A stretch of 64,000 bases of DNA from contig NC_084802.1 of assembly GCF_963169125.1 (NCBI RefSeq), positions 36,168,607-36,232,606 on the forward strand, given 5' to 3'. This DNA comes from Humulus lupulus. Taxonomy: Eukaryota > Streptophyta > Magnoliopsida > Rosales > Cannabaceae. Positions 1 through 11,078 of the stretch are shown here, one piece after another. The first letter of the stretch is position 1. The number at the start of each line of letters is the position of its first letter. The notes under the pieces were generated by a model. That model had not been told where the DNA came from. It saw nothing but the letters and a program-made list of their open reading frames with translations, and ran no database searches. A program made the translations under genes and the position numbers.

Positions 1-3000
1 GCTAGGATATATATATATATATAGTCTTTGAGTCTTTCAATTTGAAGATGTGCATTAACAATTCCCACTTCTCAATACCATATTTAAGATGTGCAATTAT
101 TTTGTATTTTTAATGCTAAAAAATTTCAATATTAATTGTAAACCACAATTGGCATAGCCGAAATTAGGTTTTTAATATTAATAAATTTTACACATCAAAT
201 TATAATTTTTGAACTTAGGGTTTAGATAGTTGGTTATTGTCTTTGAATATGAAGAGGTGTATTTAATATTTAACATATATTCAATATTTAATTGTTCAAA
301 CTAACTATTAGTGTAGGCCCTAATTATGCAAATGAATTAAATTTTCCAATTCTCAATACCATAATTATAATATTTGAAAAGAAAAACACAATAATTAACC
401 CTATATTTTTGTAGCCGAAATTAATGATAAAAAATATATATTTATATAATAATTAATTATTTTCCAAATGCTAGGATATATATAGTCTTTGAGTCTTTCA
501 ATTTGAAGAGGTGCATTAACAATTCCCACTTCTCAATACCATATTTAAGATGTGCAATTATTTTGTATTTTTAATGCTAAAAAATTTCCATATTAATTGT
601 AAACCACATTGGCATAGCAAAAATTAGGGTTTGTATATTAATAAATTTTACACACCTAATTATAATTTTTGAAATTAGGGTTTAGATAGTTGATTATTGT
701 CTTTGAATATGAAGAGGTGCATTTAATATTTAACGTATATTCAATATTTAATTGTTCAAACTAACTATTAGTGTAGGCCATAATTATGCAAATGAATTAA
801 ATTTTCCAATTATCAATACCATATTTATAATATTTGTAAAAAAAACGCAATAATTAACCCTATATTGTTGTAGACGAAATTAATAATAAAAAATATATTA
901 TTATATAATAATTAATTATTTGCCAAATGCTAGGATATATATAGTCTTTGAGTCTTTCAATTTGAAGAGGTGCATTAACAATTCCCACTTCTCAATACCA
1001 TATTTAAGATGTGCAATTATTTTGTATTTTTAATGCTAAAAAATTTAAATATTAATTGTAAACCACAATTGGCAAAACCGAAATTAGGGTTTGATATTAA
1101 TAAATTTTATACTTCTAATTATAATTTTTGAAATTAGGGTTTAGATAGTTGGTTATTGTCTTTGAAAATGAAGAGGTGCATTTAATATTTAACATATATT
1201 CAATATTTAATTGTTCAAGCTAACTATCAGTGTAGGCCCTAATTATGCAAATGAATTAAATTTTCAAATTCTCAATACCAAAGTTATAATATTTGAAAAA
1301 AAAAACACAATAATTAACCCTATATTTTTGTAGCCGAAATTAATGATAAAAAATATAATTTTATATAATAATTAATTATTTACCAAATGCTAGGATATAT
1401 ATATAGTGTTTGAGTCTTTCAATTTGAAGATGTACATTAACAATTCCCATTTCTCAATACCATATTAAAGATGTGCAATTATTTTGTATTTTTAATGCAA
1501 AAAAATTTCAATATTAATTGTAAACCACAATTGGCATAGCCGAAATTAGGGGTTTTAATATTAATAAATTTTACACATCTAATTATAATTTTTGAACTTA
1601 GGGTTTAGATAGTTGGTTATTGTCTTTGAATATGAAGAGGTGTATTTAATATTTAACATATATTCAATATTTAATTGTTCAAACTAACTATTAGTGTAGG
1701 CCCTAATTATGCAAATGAATTAAATTTTCCAATTCTCAATACCATATTTATAATATTTGAAAAAAAAACACAATAATTAACCCTATATTGTTGTAGCCGA
1801 AATTAATAATAAAAAATATATTTTTATATTATAATTAATTATTTGCTAAATGCTAGGATATATATATATAGTCTTTGAGTCTTTCAATTTGAAGATGTGC
1901 ATTAACAATTCCCACTTCTCAATACCATATTTAAGATGTGCAATTATTTTGTATTTTTAATGCTAAAAAATTTCAATATTAATTGTAAACCACAATAGGC
2001 ATAGCCGAAATTAGGTTTTTAATATTAATAAACTTTACACATCAAATTATAATTTTTGAACTTAGGGTTTAGATAGTTGGTTATTGTCTTTGAATATGAA
2101 GAGGTGTATTTAATATTTAACATATATTCAATATTTAATTGTTCAAACTAACTATTAGTGTAGGCCCTAATTATGCAAATGAATTAAATTTTCCAATTCT
2201 CAATACCATATTTATAATATTTGAAAAAAAAACACAATAATTAACCCTATATTGTTGTAGCCGAAATTAATAATAAAAAATATATTTTTATATAATAATT
2301 AATTATTTGCTAAATGCTAGGACATATATAGTCTTTGAGTCTTTCAATTTGAAGAGGTGCATTAACAATTCCCACTTCTCAATACCATATTTAAGATGTG
2401 CAATTATTTTGTATTTTTAATGCTAAAAAATTTCAATATTAATTGTAAACCACAATTGGCATAGCCGAAATTAGGTTTTTAATATTAATAAATTTTACAC
2501 ATCAAATTATAATTTTTGAACTTAGGGTTTAGATAGTTGGTTATTGTCTTTGAATATGAAGAGGTGTATTTAATATTTAACATATATTCAATATTTAATT
2601 GTTCAAACTAACTATTAGTGTAGGCCCTAATTATGCAAATGAATTAAATTTTCCAATTCTCAATACCATATTTATAATATTTGAAAAAAAAACACAATAA
2701 TTAACCCTATATTGTTGTAGCCGAAATTAATAATAAAAAATATATTTTTATATAATAATTAATTATTTGCTAAATGCTAGGACATATATAGTCTTTGAGT
2801 CTTTCAATTTGAAGAGGTGCATTAACAATTCCCACTTCTCAATACCATATTTAAGATGTGCAATTATTTTGTATTTTTAATGCTAAAAAATTTCAATATT
2901 AATTGTAAACCACATTGGCATAGCAAAAATTAGGGTTTTTATATTAATAAATTTTACACACCTAATTATAATTTTTGAAATTGGGGTTTAGATAGTTGGT

Positions 3001-5080
3001 TATTGTCTTTGAATATGAAGAGGTGCATTTAATATTTAACGTATATTCAATATTTAATTGTTCAAACTAACTATTAGTGTAGGCCATAATTATGCAAACG
3101 AATTAAATTTTCCAATTATCAATACCATATTTATAATATTTGAAAAAAAAACACAATAATTAACCCTATATTGTTGTAGACGAAATTAATAATAAAAAAT
3201 ATATTTTTATATAATAATTAATTATTTGCCAAATGCTAGGATATATATAGTCTTTGAGTCTTTCAATTTGAAGAGGTGCATTAACAATTCCCACTTCTCA
3301 ATACCATATTTAAGATGTGCAATTATTTTGTATTTTTAATGCTAATAAATTTCAATATTAATTGTAAACCACATTGGCATAGCCAAAATTAGGCTTTGTA
3401 TATTAATAAATTTTACACATCTAATTATAAATTTTGAAATTACGGTTTAGATAGTTGGACATTGTCTTTGAATATGAAGAGGTGCATTTAATATTTAACG
3501 TATATTCAATATTTAATTATTCAAACTAACTATTAGTGTAGGCCATAATTATGCAAATGAATTAAATTTCCCAAATCTCAATACCATATTTATAATATTT
3601 GAAAAAAAAACACAATAATTAACCCTATATTGTAGTAGCCGAAATTAATAATAAAAAATATATTTTTATAAAATAATTAATTATTTACCAAATGCTAGGA
3701 TATATATATAGTCTTTGAGTCTTTCAATTTGAAGATGTGCATTAACAATTCCCACTTCTCAATAACATATTTAAGATATGCAATTATTTTGTATTTTTAA
3801 TGCTAAAAAATTTCAATATTAATTGTAAACCACAATTGGCATAGCCGAAATTAGGGTTATTAATATTAAAAAATTTTACACATCTAATTATAATTTTTGA
3901 AATTAGGGTTTAGATAGTCGGTTATTGTCTTTGAATATGAAGAGGTGCATTTAATATTTAACATATATTCAATATTTAATTGTTCAAACTAACTATTAGT
4001 GTAGGCCCTAATTATGCAAATGAATTAAATTTTCCAATTCTCAATACCATATTTATAATATTTGAAAAAAAAAACACAATAGTTAACCCTATATTGTAGT
4101 AGCCGAAATTAATTATAAAAAATATATTTTTATATAATAATTAATTATTTGCTAAATGCTAGGATATATATAGTCTTTGAGTCTTTTAATTTGAAGAGGT
4201 GCATTAACAATTCCCACTTCTCAATACCATATTTAAGATGTGCAATTATTTTGTATTTTTAATGCTAAAAAATTTCAATATTAATTATAAACCACAATTG
4301 GCTAAGCCGAAATTAGGGTTTGTATATTAATAAATTTTATACTTCTAATTATAATTTTTGAAATTAGGGTTTAGATAGTAGGTTATTGTCTTTGAATATG
4401 AAGCGGTGCATTTAATATTTAACATATATTCAATATTTAATTGTTCAAGCTAACTATTAGTGTAGGCCCTAATTATGCAAATGAATTAAATTTTCCAATT
4501 ATCAATACCATATTTATAATATTTGTAAAAAAAACGCAATAATTAACCCTATATTGTTGTAGACGAAATTAATAATAAAAAATATATTTTTATATAATAA
4601 TTAATTATTTACCAAATGCTAGGATATATATATAGTCTTTGAGTCTTTCAATTTTAAGATGTGCATTAACAATTCCCATTTCTCAATACCATATTAAAGA
4701 TGTGCAATTATTTTGTATTTTTAATGCTAAAAAATTTCAATATTAATTGTAAACCACAATTGGCATAGCCGAAATTAGGGGTTTTAATATTAATAAATTT
4801 TACACATCTAATTATAATTTTTGAACTTAGGGTTTAGATAGTTGGTTATTGTCTTTGAATATGAAGAGGTGTATTTAATATTTAACATATATTCAATATT
4901 TAATTGTTCAAACTAACTATTAGTGTAGGCCCTAATTATGCAAATGAATTAAATTTTCCAATTCTCAATACCATATTTATAATTTTTGAAAAAAAAACAC
5001 AATAATTAACCCTATATTGTTGTAGCCGAAATTAATAATAAAAAATATATTTTTATATAATAATTAATTATTTGCTAAAT
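1..5080. repeat. Zone 1, monomers 1-11 (A-C-H-B-A-A-D-E-F-G-B)
   Basis: Monomers start at 1, 470, 929, 1389, 1852, 2316, 2776, 3235, 3694, 4158 and 4618. Order of types: A (with a type I end), C, H, B, A, A, D, E, F, G, B. The run B-A-A-D-E-F-G (1389-4617, 3,229 bp) is a seven-monomer higher-order unit that returns at 11,998. Bases 1-928 return at 5081-6008 with few changes (offset 5,080), including the long (AT)8 tract. Monomers at 1852 and 2316 are near-identical neighbours that differ mainly at the AT tract and a few single bases. No other sequence is present. Confidence 0.9.
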
Positions 5081-5555
5081 GCTAGGATATATATATATAT
5101 ATAGTCTTTGAGTCTTTCAATTTGAAGATGTGCATTAACAATTCCCACTTCTCTATACCATATTTAAGATGTGCAATTATTTTGTATTTTTAATGCTAAA
5201 AAATTTCAATATTAATTGTAAACCACAATTGGCATAGCCGAAATTAGGTTTTTAATATTAATAAATTTTACACATCAAATTATAATTTTTGAACTTAGGG
5301 TTTAGATAGTTGGTTATTGTCTTTGAATATGAAGAGGTGTATTTAATATTTAACATATATTCAATATTTAATTGTTCAAACTAACTATTAGTGTAGGCCC
5401 TAATTATGCAAATGAATTAAATTTTCCAATTCTCAATACCATAATTATAATATTTGAAAAGAAAAACACAATAATTAACCCTATATTTTTGTAGCCGAAA
5501 TTAATGATAAAAAATATATATTTATATAATAATTAATTATTTTCCAAATGCTAGG

Positions 5556-5563
5556 ATATATAT
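5556..5563 (+). repeat. (AT)n microsatellite at the monomer start, here (AT)4
   Basis: The dinucleotide tract directly after GCTAGG varies between monomers: (AT)4 in most, (AT)5 in types B, F, P-R and others, (AT)6 at 1852, (AT)7 at 12,461 and (AT)8 at 1 and 5081. In types D, K and Y, and in most A copies, it is interrupted to acatatat. It explains most of the length difference between 459- and 469-bp monomers. Confidence 0.9.
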
Positions 5564-5703
5564 AGTCTTTGAGTCTTTCAATTTGAAGAGGTGCATTAAC
5601 AATTCCCACTTCTCAATACCATATTTAAGATGTGCAATTATTTTGTATTTTTAATGCTAAAAAATTTCCATATTAATTGTAAACCACATTGGCATAGCAA
5701 AAA

Positions 5704-5712
5704 TTAGGGTTT
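5704..5712 (+). other. Telobox-like motif TTAGGGTTT, first copy
   Basis: The 9-mer is the exact complement of AAACCCTAA, the plant telobox bound by Myb-like telomere-repeat proteins. It recurs in most monomers, as part of gaaattagggttt in many. Types A, B and E alter it (ggtttttaat, aggggtttt, taggcttt). Any binding role is inference. Confidence 0.5.
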
Positions 5713-5754
5713 GTATATTAATAAATTTTACACACCTAATTATAATTTTTGAAA

Positions 5755-5765
5755 TTAGGGTTTAG
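5755..5765 (+). other. Telomere-like 11-mer TTAGGGTTTAG, second copy
   Basis: This lies 51 bp downstream of the first copy and matches 11 consecutive bases of (TTTAGGG)n. It is kept in the great majority of monomers. Exceptions include type E, which reads ttacggtttag, type P with ttaggatttag, and the V copies at 48,786 and 49,247 with ttagggttgag. It is a single motif per monomer and does not form a telomere tract. Confidence 0.55.
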
Positions 5766-5917
5766 ATAGTTGGTTATTGTCTTTGAATATGAAGAGGTGC
5801 ATTTAATATTTAACGTATATTCAATATTTAATTGTTCAAACTAACTATTAGTGTAGGCCATAATTATGCAAATGAATTAAATTTTCCAATTATCAATACC
5901 ATATTTATAATATTTGT

Positions 5918-5925
5918 AAAAAAAA
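5918..5925 (+). repeat. A-tract of half B (A8 here)
   Basis: This homopolymer differs by subfamily: gtaaaaaaaacgc in type C, gaaaagaaaaacac in type I, and g plus seven to ten A then cac in others. It is a length-variable site and a useful subfamily marker. Such tracts stiffen DNA and tend to disfavour nucleosomes. Confidence 0.85.
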
Positions 5926-5986
5926 CGCAATAATTAACCCTATATTGTTGTAGACGAAATTAATAATAAAAAATATATTTTTATAT

Positions 5987-6000
5987 AATAATTAATTATT
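5987..6000. repeat. 14-bp perfect palindrome at the monomer end
   Basis: AATAATTAATTATT reads the same on both strands and sits 8 bp before the next GCTAGG. It occurs in most monomers. It is shortened to an 8-bp AATTAATT core in copies reading tataaaaattaatt (types K, L, X), and to ataattaaatat in type P. No function is shown. Confidence 0.8.
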
Positions 6001-9000
6001 TGCCAAATGCTAGGATATATATAGTCTTTGAGTCTTTCAATTTGAAGAGGTGCATTAACAATTCCCTCTTCTCAATACCATATTTAAGATGTGCAATTAT
6101 TTTGTATTTTTAATGCTAAAAAATTTCAATATTAATTGTAAACCACAATTGGCAAAGCCGAAATTAGGGTTTGTATATTAATAAATTTTATACTTCTAAT
6201 TATAATTTTTGAAATTAGGGTTTAGATAGTTGGTTATTGTCTTTGAATATGAAGAGGCTCATTTAATATTTAACATATATTCATTATTTAATTGTTCAAG
6301 CTAACTATTAGTGTAGGCCCTAATTATGCAAATGAATTAAATTTTCCAATTCTCAATACCATAATTATAATATTTGAAAAGAAAAACACAATAATTAACC
6401 CTATATTTTTGTAGCCGAAATTAATGATAAAAAATATATATTTATATAATAATTAATTATTTTCCAAATGCTAGGATATATATAGTCTTTGAGTCTTTCA
6501 ATTTGAAGAGGTGCATTAACAATTCCCACTTCTCAATACCATATTTAAGATGTGCAATTATTTTGTATTTATAATGCTAAAAAATTTCAATATTAATTGT
6601 AAACCACATTGGCATAGCAAAAATTAGGGTTTGTATATTAATAAATTTTACACACCTAATTATAATTTTTGAAATTAGGGTTTAGATAGTTGATTATTGT
6701 CTTTGAATATGAAGAGGTGCATTTAATATTTAACGTATATTCAATATTTAATTGTTCAAACTAACTATTAGTGTAGGCGATAATTATGCAAATGAATTAA
6801 ATTTTCCAATTATCAATACCATATTTATAATATTTGTAAAAAAAACGCAATAATTAACCCTATATTGTTGTAGACGAAATTAATAATAAAAAATATATTA
6901 TTATATAATAATTAATTATTTGCCAAATGCTAGGATATATATAGTCTTTGAGTCTTTCAATTTGAAGAGGTGCATTAACAATTCCCACTTCTCAATACCA
7001 TATTTAAGATGTGCAATTATTTTGTATTTATAATGCTAAAAAATTTCAATATTAATTGTAAACCACATTGGCATAGCAAAAATTAGGGTTTGTATATTAA
7101 TAAATTTTACACACCTAATTATAATTTTTGAAATTAGGGTTTAGATAGTTGGTTATTGTCTTTGAATATGAAGAGGTGCATTTAATATTTAACGTATATT
7201 CAATATTTAATTGTTCAAACTAACTATTAGTGTAGGCGATAATTATGCAAATGAATTAAATTTTCCAATTATCAATACCATATTTATAATATTTGTAAAA
7301 AAAACGCAATAATTAACCCTATATTGTTGTAGACGAAATTAATAATAAAAAATATATTATTATATAATAATTAATTATTTGCCAAATGCTAGGATATATA
7401 TAGTCTTTGAGTCTTTCAATTTGAAGAGGTGCATTAACAATTCCCACTTCTCAATACCATATTTAAGATGTGCAATTATTTTGTATTTATAATGCTAAAA
7501 AATTTCAATATTAATTGTAAACCACATTGGCATAGCAAAAATTAGGGTTTGTATATTAATAAATTTTACACACCTAATTATAATTTTTGAAATTAGGGTT
7601 TAGATAGTTGGTTATTGTCTTTGAATATGAAGAGGTGCATTTAATATTTAACATATATTCAATATTTAATTGTTCAAACTAACTATTAGTGTAGGCCATA
7701 ATTATGCAAATGAATTAAATTTTCCAATTATCAATACCATATTTATAATATTTGTAAAAAAAACGCAATAATTAACCCTATATTGTTGTAGACGAAATTA
7801 ATAATAAAAAATATATTTTTATATATTAATTAATTATTTTCCAAATGCTAGGATATATATAGTCTTTGAGTCTTTCAATTTGAAGAGGTGCATTAACAAT
7901 TCCCACTTCTCAATACCATATTTAAGATGTGCAATTATTTTGTATTTTTAATGCTAAAAAATTTAAATATTAATTGTAAACCACAATTGGCAAAGCCGAA
8001 ATTAGGGTTTGCATATTAATAAATTTTATACTTCTAATTATAATTTTTGAAATTAGGGTTTAGATAGTTGGTTATTGTCTTTGAATATGAAGAGGTGCAT
8101 TTAATATTTAACATATATTCAATATTTAATTGTTCAAGCTCACTATCAGTGTAGGCCCTAATTATGCAAATGAATTAAATTTTCAAATTCTCAATACCAA
8201 AGTTATAATATTTGAAAAGAAAAACACAATAATTAACCCTATATTTTTGTAGCCGAAATTAATGATAAAAAATATATATTTATATAATAATTAATTATTT
8301 TCCAAATGCTAGGACATATATAGTCTTTGAGTCTTTCAATTTGAAGAGGTGCATTAACAATTCCCACTTCTCAATACCATATTTAAGATGTGCAATTATT
8401 TTGTATTTTTAATGTTAAAAAATTTCAATATTAATTGTAAACCACAATTGGCAAAGCCGAAATTAGGGTTTGTATATTAATAAATTTTATACTTCTAATT
8501 ATAATTTTTGAAATTAGGGTTTAGATAGTTGGTTATTGTCTTTGAATATGAAGAGGTGTATTTAATATTTAACATATATTCAATATTTAATTGTTCAAGC
8601 TAACTATTAGTGTAGGCCCTAATTATGCAAATGAATTAAATTTTCCAATTCTCAATACCGTAATTATAATATTTGAAAAGAAAAACACAATAATTAACCC
8701 TATATTTTTGTAGCCGAAATTAATGATAAAAAATATATATTTATATAATAATTAATTATTTTCCAAATGCTAGGATATATATAGTCTTTGAGTCTTTCAA
8801 TTTGAAGAGGTGCATTAACAATTCCCACTTCTCAATACCATATTTAAGATGTGCAATTATTTTGTATTTTTAATGCTAATAAATTTCAATATTAATTTTA
8901 AACCACGTTGGCATAGCCAAAATTAGGCTTTGTATATTAATAAATTTTACACATCTAATTATAATTTTTGAAATTACGGTTTAGATAGTTGGACATTGTC

Positions 9001-9227
9001 TTTGAATATGAAGAGGTGCATTTAATATTTAACGTATATTCAATATTTAATTATTCAAACTAACTATTAGTGTAGGCCATAATTATGCAAATGAATTAAA
9101 TTTCCCAATTCTCAATACCATATTTATAATATTTGAAAAAAAAACACAATAATTAACCCTATATTGTAGTAGCCGAAATTAATAATAAAAAATATATTTT
9201 TATAAAATAATTAATTATTTACCAAAT

Positions 9228-11078
9228 GCTAGGATATATATATAGTCTTTGAGTCTTTCAATTTGAAGATGTGCATTAACTATTCCCACTTCTCAATAAC
9301 ATATTTAAGATATGCAATTATTTTGTATTTTTAATGCTAAAAAATTTCAATATTAATTGTAAACCACAATTGGCATAGCCGAAATTAGGGTTTTTAATAT
9401 TAATAAATTTTACACATCTAATTATAATTTTTGAAATTAGGGTTTAGATAGTCGGTTATTGTCTTTGAATATGAAGAGGTGCATTTAATATTTAACATAT
9501 ATTCAATATTTAATTGTTCAAGCTAACTATTAGTGTAGGCCCTAATTATGCAAATGAATTAAATTTCCCAATTCTCAATACCATAATTATAATATTTGAA
9601 AAGAAAAACACAATAATTAACCCTATATTTTTGTAGCCGAAATTAATGATAAAAAATATATATTTATATAATAATTAATTATTTTCCAAATGCTAGGATA
9701 TATATAGTCTTTGAGTCTTTCAATTTGAAGAGGTGCATTAACAATTCCCACTTCTCAATACCATATTTAAGATGTGCAATTATTTTGTATTTTTAATGCT
9801 AAAAAATTTCAATATTAATTGTAAACCACATTGGCATAGCAAAAATTAGGGTTTGTATATTAATAAATTTTACACACCTAATTATAATTTTTGAAATTAG
9901 GGTTTAGATAGTTGGTTATTGTCTTTGAATATGAAGAGGTGCATTTAATATTTAACGTATATTCAATATTTAATTGTTCAAGCTAACTATCAGTGTAGGC
10001 CCTAATTATGCAAATGAATTAAATTTTCAAATTCTCAATACCAAAGTTATAATATTTGAAAAAAAAAACACAATAATTAACCCTATATTTTTGTAGCCGA
10101 AATTAATGATAAAAAATATAATTTTATATAATAATTAATTATTTACCAAATGCTAGGATATATATATAGTCTTTGAGTCTTTCAATTTGAAGATGTGCAT
10201 TAACAATTCCCATTTCTCAATACCATATTAAAGATGTGCAATTATTTTGTATTTTTAATGCTAAAAAATTTCAATATTAATTGTAAACCACAATTGGCAT
10301 AGCCGAAATTAGGGGTTTTAATATTAATAAATTTTACACATCTAATTATAATTTTTGAACTTAGGGTTTAGATAGTTGGTTATTGTCTTTGAATATGAAG
10401 AGGTGTATTTAATATTTAACATATATTCAATATTTAATTGTTCAAACTAACTATTAGTGTAGGCCCTAATTATGCAAATGAATTAAATTTTCCAATTCTC
10501 AATACCATATTTATAATATTTGAAAAAAAAACACAATAATTAACCCTATATTGTAGTAGCCGAAATTAATAATAAAAAACATATTTTTATAAAATAATTA
10601 ATTATTTACCAAATGCTAGGATATATATATAGTCTTTGAGTCTTTCAATTTGAAGATGTGCATTAACAATTCCCACTTCTCAATAACATATTTAAGATAT
10701 GCAATTATTTTGTATTTTTAATGCGAAAAAATTTCAATATTAATTGTAAACCACAATTGGCATAGCCGAAATTAGGGTTTTTAATATTAATAAATTTTAC
10801 ACATCTAATTATAATTTTTGAAATTAGGGTTTAGATAGTCGGTTATTGTCTTTGAATATGAAGAGGTGCATTTAATATTTAACATATATTCAATATTTAA
10901 TTGTTCAAGCTAACTATTAGTGTAGGCCCTAATTATGCAAATGAATTAAATTTCCCAATTCTCAATACCATAATTATAATATTTGAAAAGAAAAACACAA
11001 TAATTAACCCTATATTTTTGTAGCCGAAATTAATGATAAAAAATATATATTTATATAATAATTAATTATTTTCCAAAT
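9228..11078. repeat. Zone 1, monomers 21-24, including a C/H fusion monomer
   Basis: Starts: 9228 (F, I end), 9692 (C/H fusion), 10,152 (B, with a type E end) and 10,615 (F). The F monomers at 9228 and 10,615 are both 464 bp and nearly identical, 1,387 bp apart. The downstream copy continues C, H, B (11,079, 11,538, 11,998), whereas the upstream copy has one monomer that starts as C and ends as H and then goes to B. The upstream copy therefore looks like the same series with one monomer lost at a C/H crossover. Confidence 0.85.

Larger units (their letters stand above)
5565..5778 (+). repeat. Half A of the monomer (diverged internal duplication)
   Basis: Half A shares four collinear blocks with half B: gtctttga (5565 and 5779, offset 214), gaagaggtgcatt (5585 and 5791, offset 206), a t-tcaataccatattta block (5611 and 5891, offset 280), and a tag-cgaaatta-like block (5695 and 5951, offset 256; in other subfamilies both read tagccgaaatta). 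The order is kept but spacing drifts, as expected for an old duplication with later indels. The ancestral unit would then be about 230 bp. This is inferred from shared words and has not been scored. Confidence 0.6.
5550..6008 (+). repeat. Worked example monomer (type C, 459 bp)
   Basis: This monomer has the commonest length and serves as a map. In order: GCTAGG (5550-5555); a short (AT)4 tract; half A from gtctttga at 5565; two copies of TTAGGGTTT at 5704 and 5755; half B from the second gtctttga at 5779; an A8 tract at 5918; a 14-bp palindrome at 5987; then gccaaat before the next GCTAGG. All three plus-strand frames meet stops by 5654 (for example TAG 5563, TGA 5570, TAA 5652). The minus strand is stopped in all frames in the same interval (CTA 5551, TCA 5613, TTA 5651 as read on the plus strand). 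It is therefore non-coding. The length is a multiple of three, but no frame stays open. Confidence 0.95.
5779..6008 (+). repeat. Half B of the monomer (diverged internal duplication)
   Basis: This is the partner of half A, with blocks in the same order. It carries most length variation: the A-tract occurs as A8 after GT, as nine to ten A after G, or as aaaagaaaaa, depending on subfamily. It ends in the AT palindrome before the next monomer. Half B also contains the well-kept stretches ctaactattagtgtaggcc and attatgcaaatgaatt. Confidence 0.6.
5081..9227. repeat. Zone 1, monomers 12-20, with three consecutive type C copies
   Basis: Starts: 5081, 5550, 6009, 6470, 6929, 7388, 7847, 8308, 8769. 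Types: A (I end), C, I, C, C, C, H (I end), I, E. The copies at 6470, 6929 and 7388 are each 459 bp and share the rare gtatttataatgc, a single-monomer triplication. The first two also share gtaggcgataatt. The third has a different end (atatattaattaattatttt) that matches type K monomers at 17,069 and 20,286. The type I copy at 6009 has three private changes (ccctcttctc, gaggctcat, tattcattattt) that recur at 15,229, so 6009 and 15,229 are close relatives (offset 9,220). Confidence 0.88.

Noticed and set aside
1..928. Exact 5,080-bp higher-order period from 1 to 5081
   Set aside because: Monomers 1-2 match 12-13, but the third differs (type H at 929, type I at 6009), so this is a copied two-monomer block, not a continuing period.
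5755..5765. True telomere or interstitial telomere tract
   Set aside because: Only single TTAGGGTTTAG motifs occur per monomer; there is no run of telomere units.
5866..5873. ATGCAAAT octamer (POU-type site) present in most monomers
   Set aside because: It is an eight-base word inherited by every copy. One origin explains all occurrences, and nothing else supports a regulatory role.
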